Below, piece by piece: positions 63,377 through 64,000 of a stretch of DNA of 64,000 nucleotides. Both the position numbers and the translations under genes were made by a program. Source of the DNA: Maribacter polysaccharolyticus (GTDB lineage: Bacteria; Bacteroidota; Bacteroidia; Flavobacteriales; Flavobacteriaceae). Position 1 is the stretch's first letter. Each line of letters opens with the position of its first letter. The notes under the pieces are model-generated. The model saw only the letters and a list, made by a program, of their open reading frames with translations, was not told the DNA's origin and did no database searches. The stretch is taken from contig NZ_JARBUY010000004.1 in assembly GCF_028882255.1 (NCBI RefSeq), forward strand, positions 570,328 through 634,327, given 5' to 3'.

Positions 63377-64000
63377 ATGAAAGTTGCAGTTGTCGGGGCC
63401 ACCGGAATGGTTGGCGAAGTAATGCTTAAAGTATTGGCAGAACGAGATTTCCCTATTACCGAATTATTATTGGTAGCGTCAGAACGTTCTGTAGGTAAGA
63501 AATTAACTTATAAAGGGGAAGAGCATACCGTTATCGGTCTTTCGGACGCCGTTGCGGCCAAACCCGATGTGGCCATATTTTCGGCCGGGGGCGACACCTC
63601 CACGGAATGGGCCCCTAAATTTGCCGCAGTAGGTACCACCGTCGTGGACAACTCCTCTGCTTGGCGAATGGATCCCACAAAAAAATTGATCGTTCCCGAA
63701 ATCAATGCCCATGAATTGACGGCGGAAGACAAGATAATCGCCAACCCGAACTGCTCTACCATACAAATGGTGATGGCATTGGCCCCATTACATGACAAAT
63801 ACAAAATGAAGCGTGTTGTCGTATCTACGTACCAATCGGTTTCAGGAACCGGTGTAAAGGCCGTACAACAATTGGAAAATGAAATTGCCGGCGTAGAAGG
63901 TGAAATGGCCTATCCTTATCCTATAGGTAGAAATGCATTGCCGCATTGCGATGTGTTCCTTGAAAATGGGTATACCAAAGAAGAAATGAAACTGGCCAAA
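63377..64000 (+). CDS. asd: Aspartate-semialdehyde dehydrogenase, 5' part (runs off the right edge)
   Basis: 208 codons visible. NADP motif GATGMVGEVM (residues 7-16), phosphate-binding SAGGDTSTEW, and the active-site Cys126 in NPNCSTIQ. It forms aspartate semialdehyde for Lys/Met/Thr and diaminopimelate synthesis. The 3' end lies beyond the window. Confidence 0.96.
   Translation, partial: MKVAVVGATGMVGEVMLKVLAERDFPITELLLVASERSVGKKLTYKGEEHTVIGLSDAVAAKPDVAIFSAGGDTSTEWAPKFAAVGTTVVDNSSAWRMDPTKKLIVPEINAHELTAEDKIIANPNCSTIQMVMALAPLHDKYKMKRVVVSTYQSVSGTGVKAVQQLENEIAGVEGEMAYPYPIGRNALPHCDVFLENGYTKEEMKLAK

Overview
The window is a chromosomal stretch of a marine-type Flavobacteriaceae bacterium (phylum Bacteroidota), probably close to Maribacter, Zobellia, Arenibacter or Flagellimonas; the genus is inferred from gene repertoire only. 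Supporting signs are the recurring Bacteroidota -7 promoter box TAnnTTTG, the scarcity of Shine-Dalgarno sequences, the family-typical genes (IPExxxVDY protein, viroplasmin-RNase H, long PurF paralogue, thrombospondin-type-3 OmpA, GbsR-type regulator) and the rnc-fabF-acpP order. Most of the window is conserved core genome. Accessory or decaying DNA appears at 15.3-16.0 kb, 30.4-31.4 kb, 41.6-44.0 kb and 57.2-57.7 kb.

Layout. 0-1.8 kb: end of a Bat (aerotolerance) operon (batD end, batE) and a small membrane protein. 1.9-4.6 kb: beta-carbonic anhydrase plus SulP transporter, a likely bicarbonate module. 4.7-6.1 kb: pheS and an unknown gene. 6.2-12.5 kb: GbsR/MarR-type regulator and a complete RND tripartite efflux operon, with a shared palindromic operator. 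12.6-16.7 kb: CYTH protein, FucP-like MFS transporter, ROK kinase, a frameshifted gene remnant and an NAD(P)-binding protein. 16.7-21.4 kb: dinB, a lipoprotein, Hsp20, cupredoxin, AhpD-like protein, a 51-residue Cys/His peptide and an AraC regulator. 21.5-28.4 kb: pyk, IPExxxVDY protein, rnc, fabF, acpP, then purN, RNase H and a PfkB kinase. 28.5-32.1 kb: PurF-like enzyme, four tandem small-RNA-like units, superoxide dismutase. 32.2-41.5 kb: AddA-like helicase-nuclease, kbl, OmpA-family protein, AddB-like nuclease, SDR. 41.6-44 kb: tRNA-Ala(GGC) with a duplicated 3' end, DUF6428 protein, metallophosphoesterase and an S41 peptidase remnant. 44-53.8 kb: glycerate kinase, universal stress protein, GNAT, MATE, enoyl-CoA hydratase, Gfo/Idh oxidoreductase, LytTR membrane regulator, acyltransferase, QueD/PTPS, LpxH. 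53.8-64 kb: MFS, VOC protein, recJ, a four-helix-bundle cassette bounded by heptamer repeats, OsmC, AhpD-like protein, UDG, rsmI, unknown gene, tdk, alr, mscL and the start of asd.

The strongest candidate for something undescribed is the array at 30.5-31.4 kb. Four units of about 70 nt share an almost invariant core. Each lies exactly 5 nt behind a near-consensus -7 box and each ends in an intrinsic terminator whose stem varies with pairing kept. I read these as four paralogous small RNA genes. Second is the S23-type four-helix-bundle gene at 57.3-57.6 kb. It is bracketed by a 15-bp inverted repeat that is itself built from an eight-copy AAGTGTC array lying just upstream of recJ. Third is the 17-bp duplication of the tRNA-Ala 3' end, which looks like an attachment-site scar.
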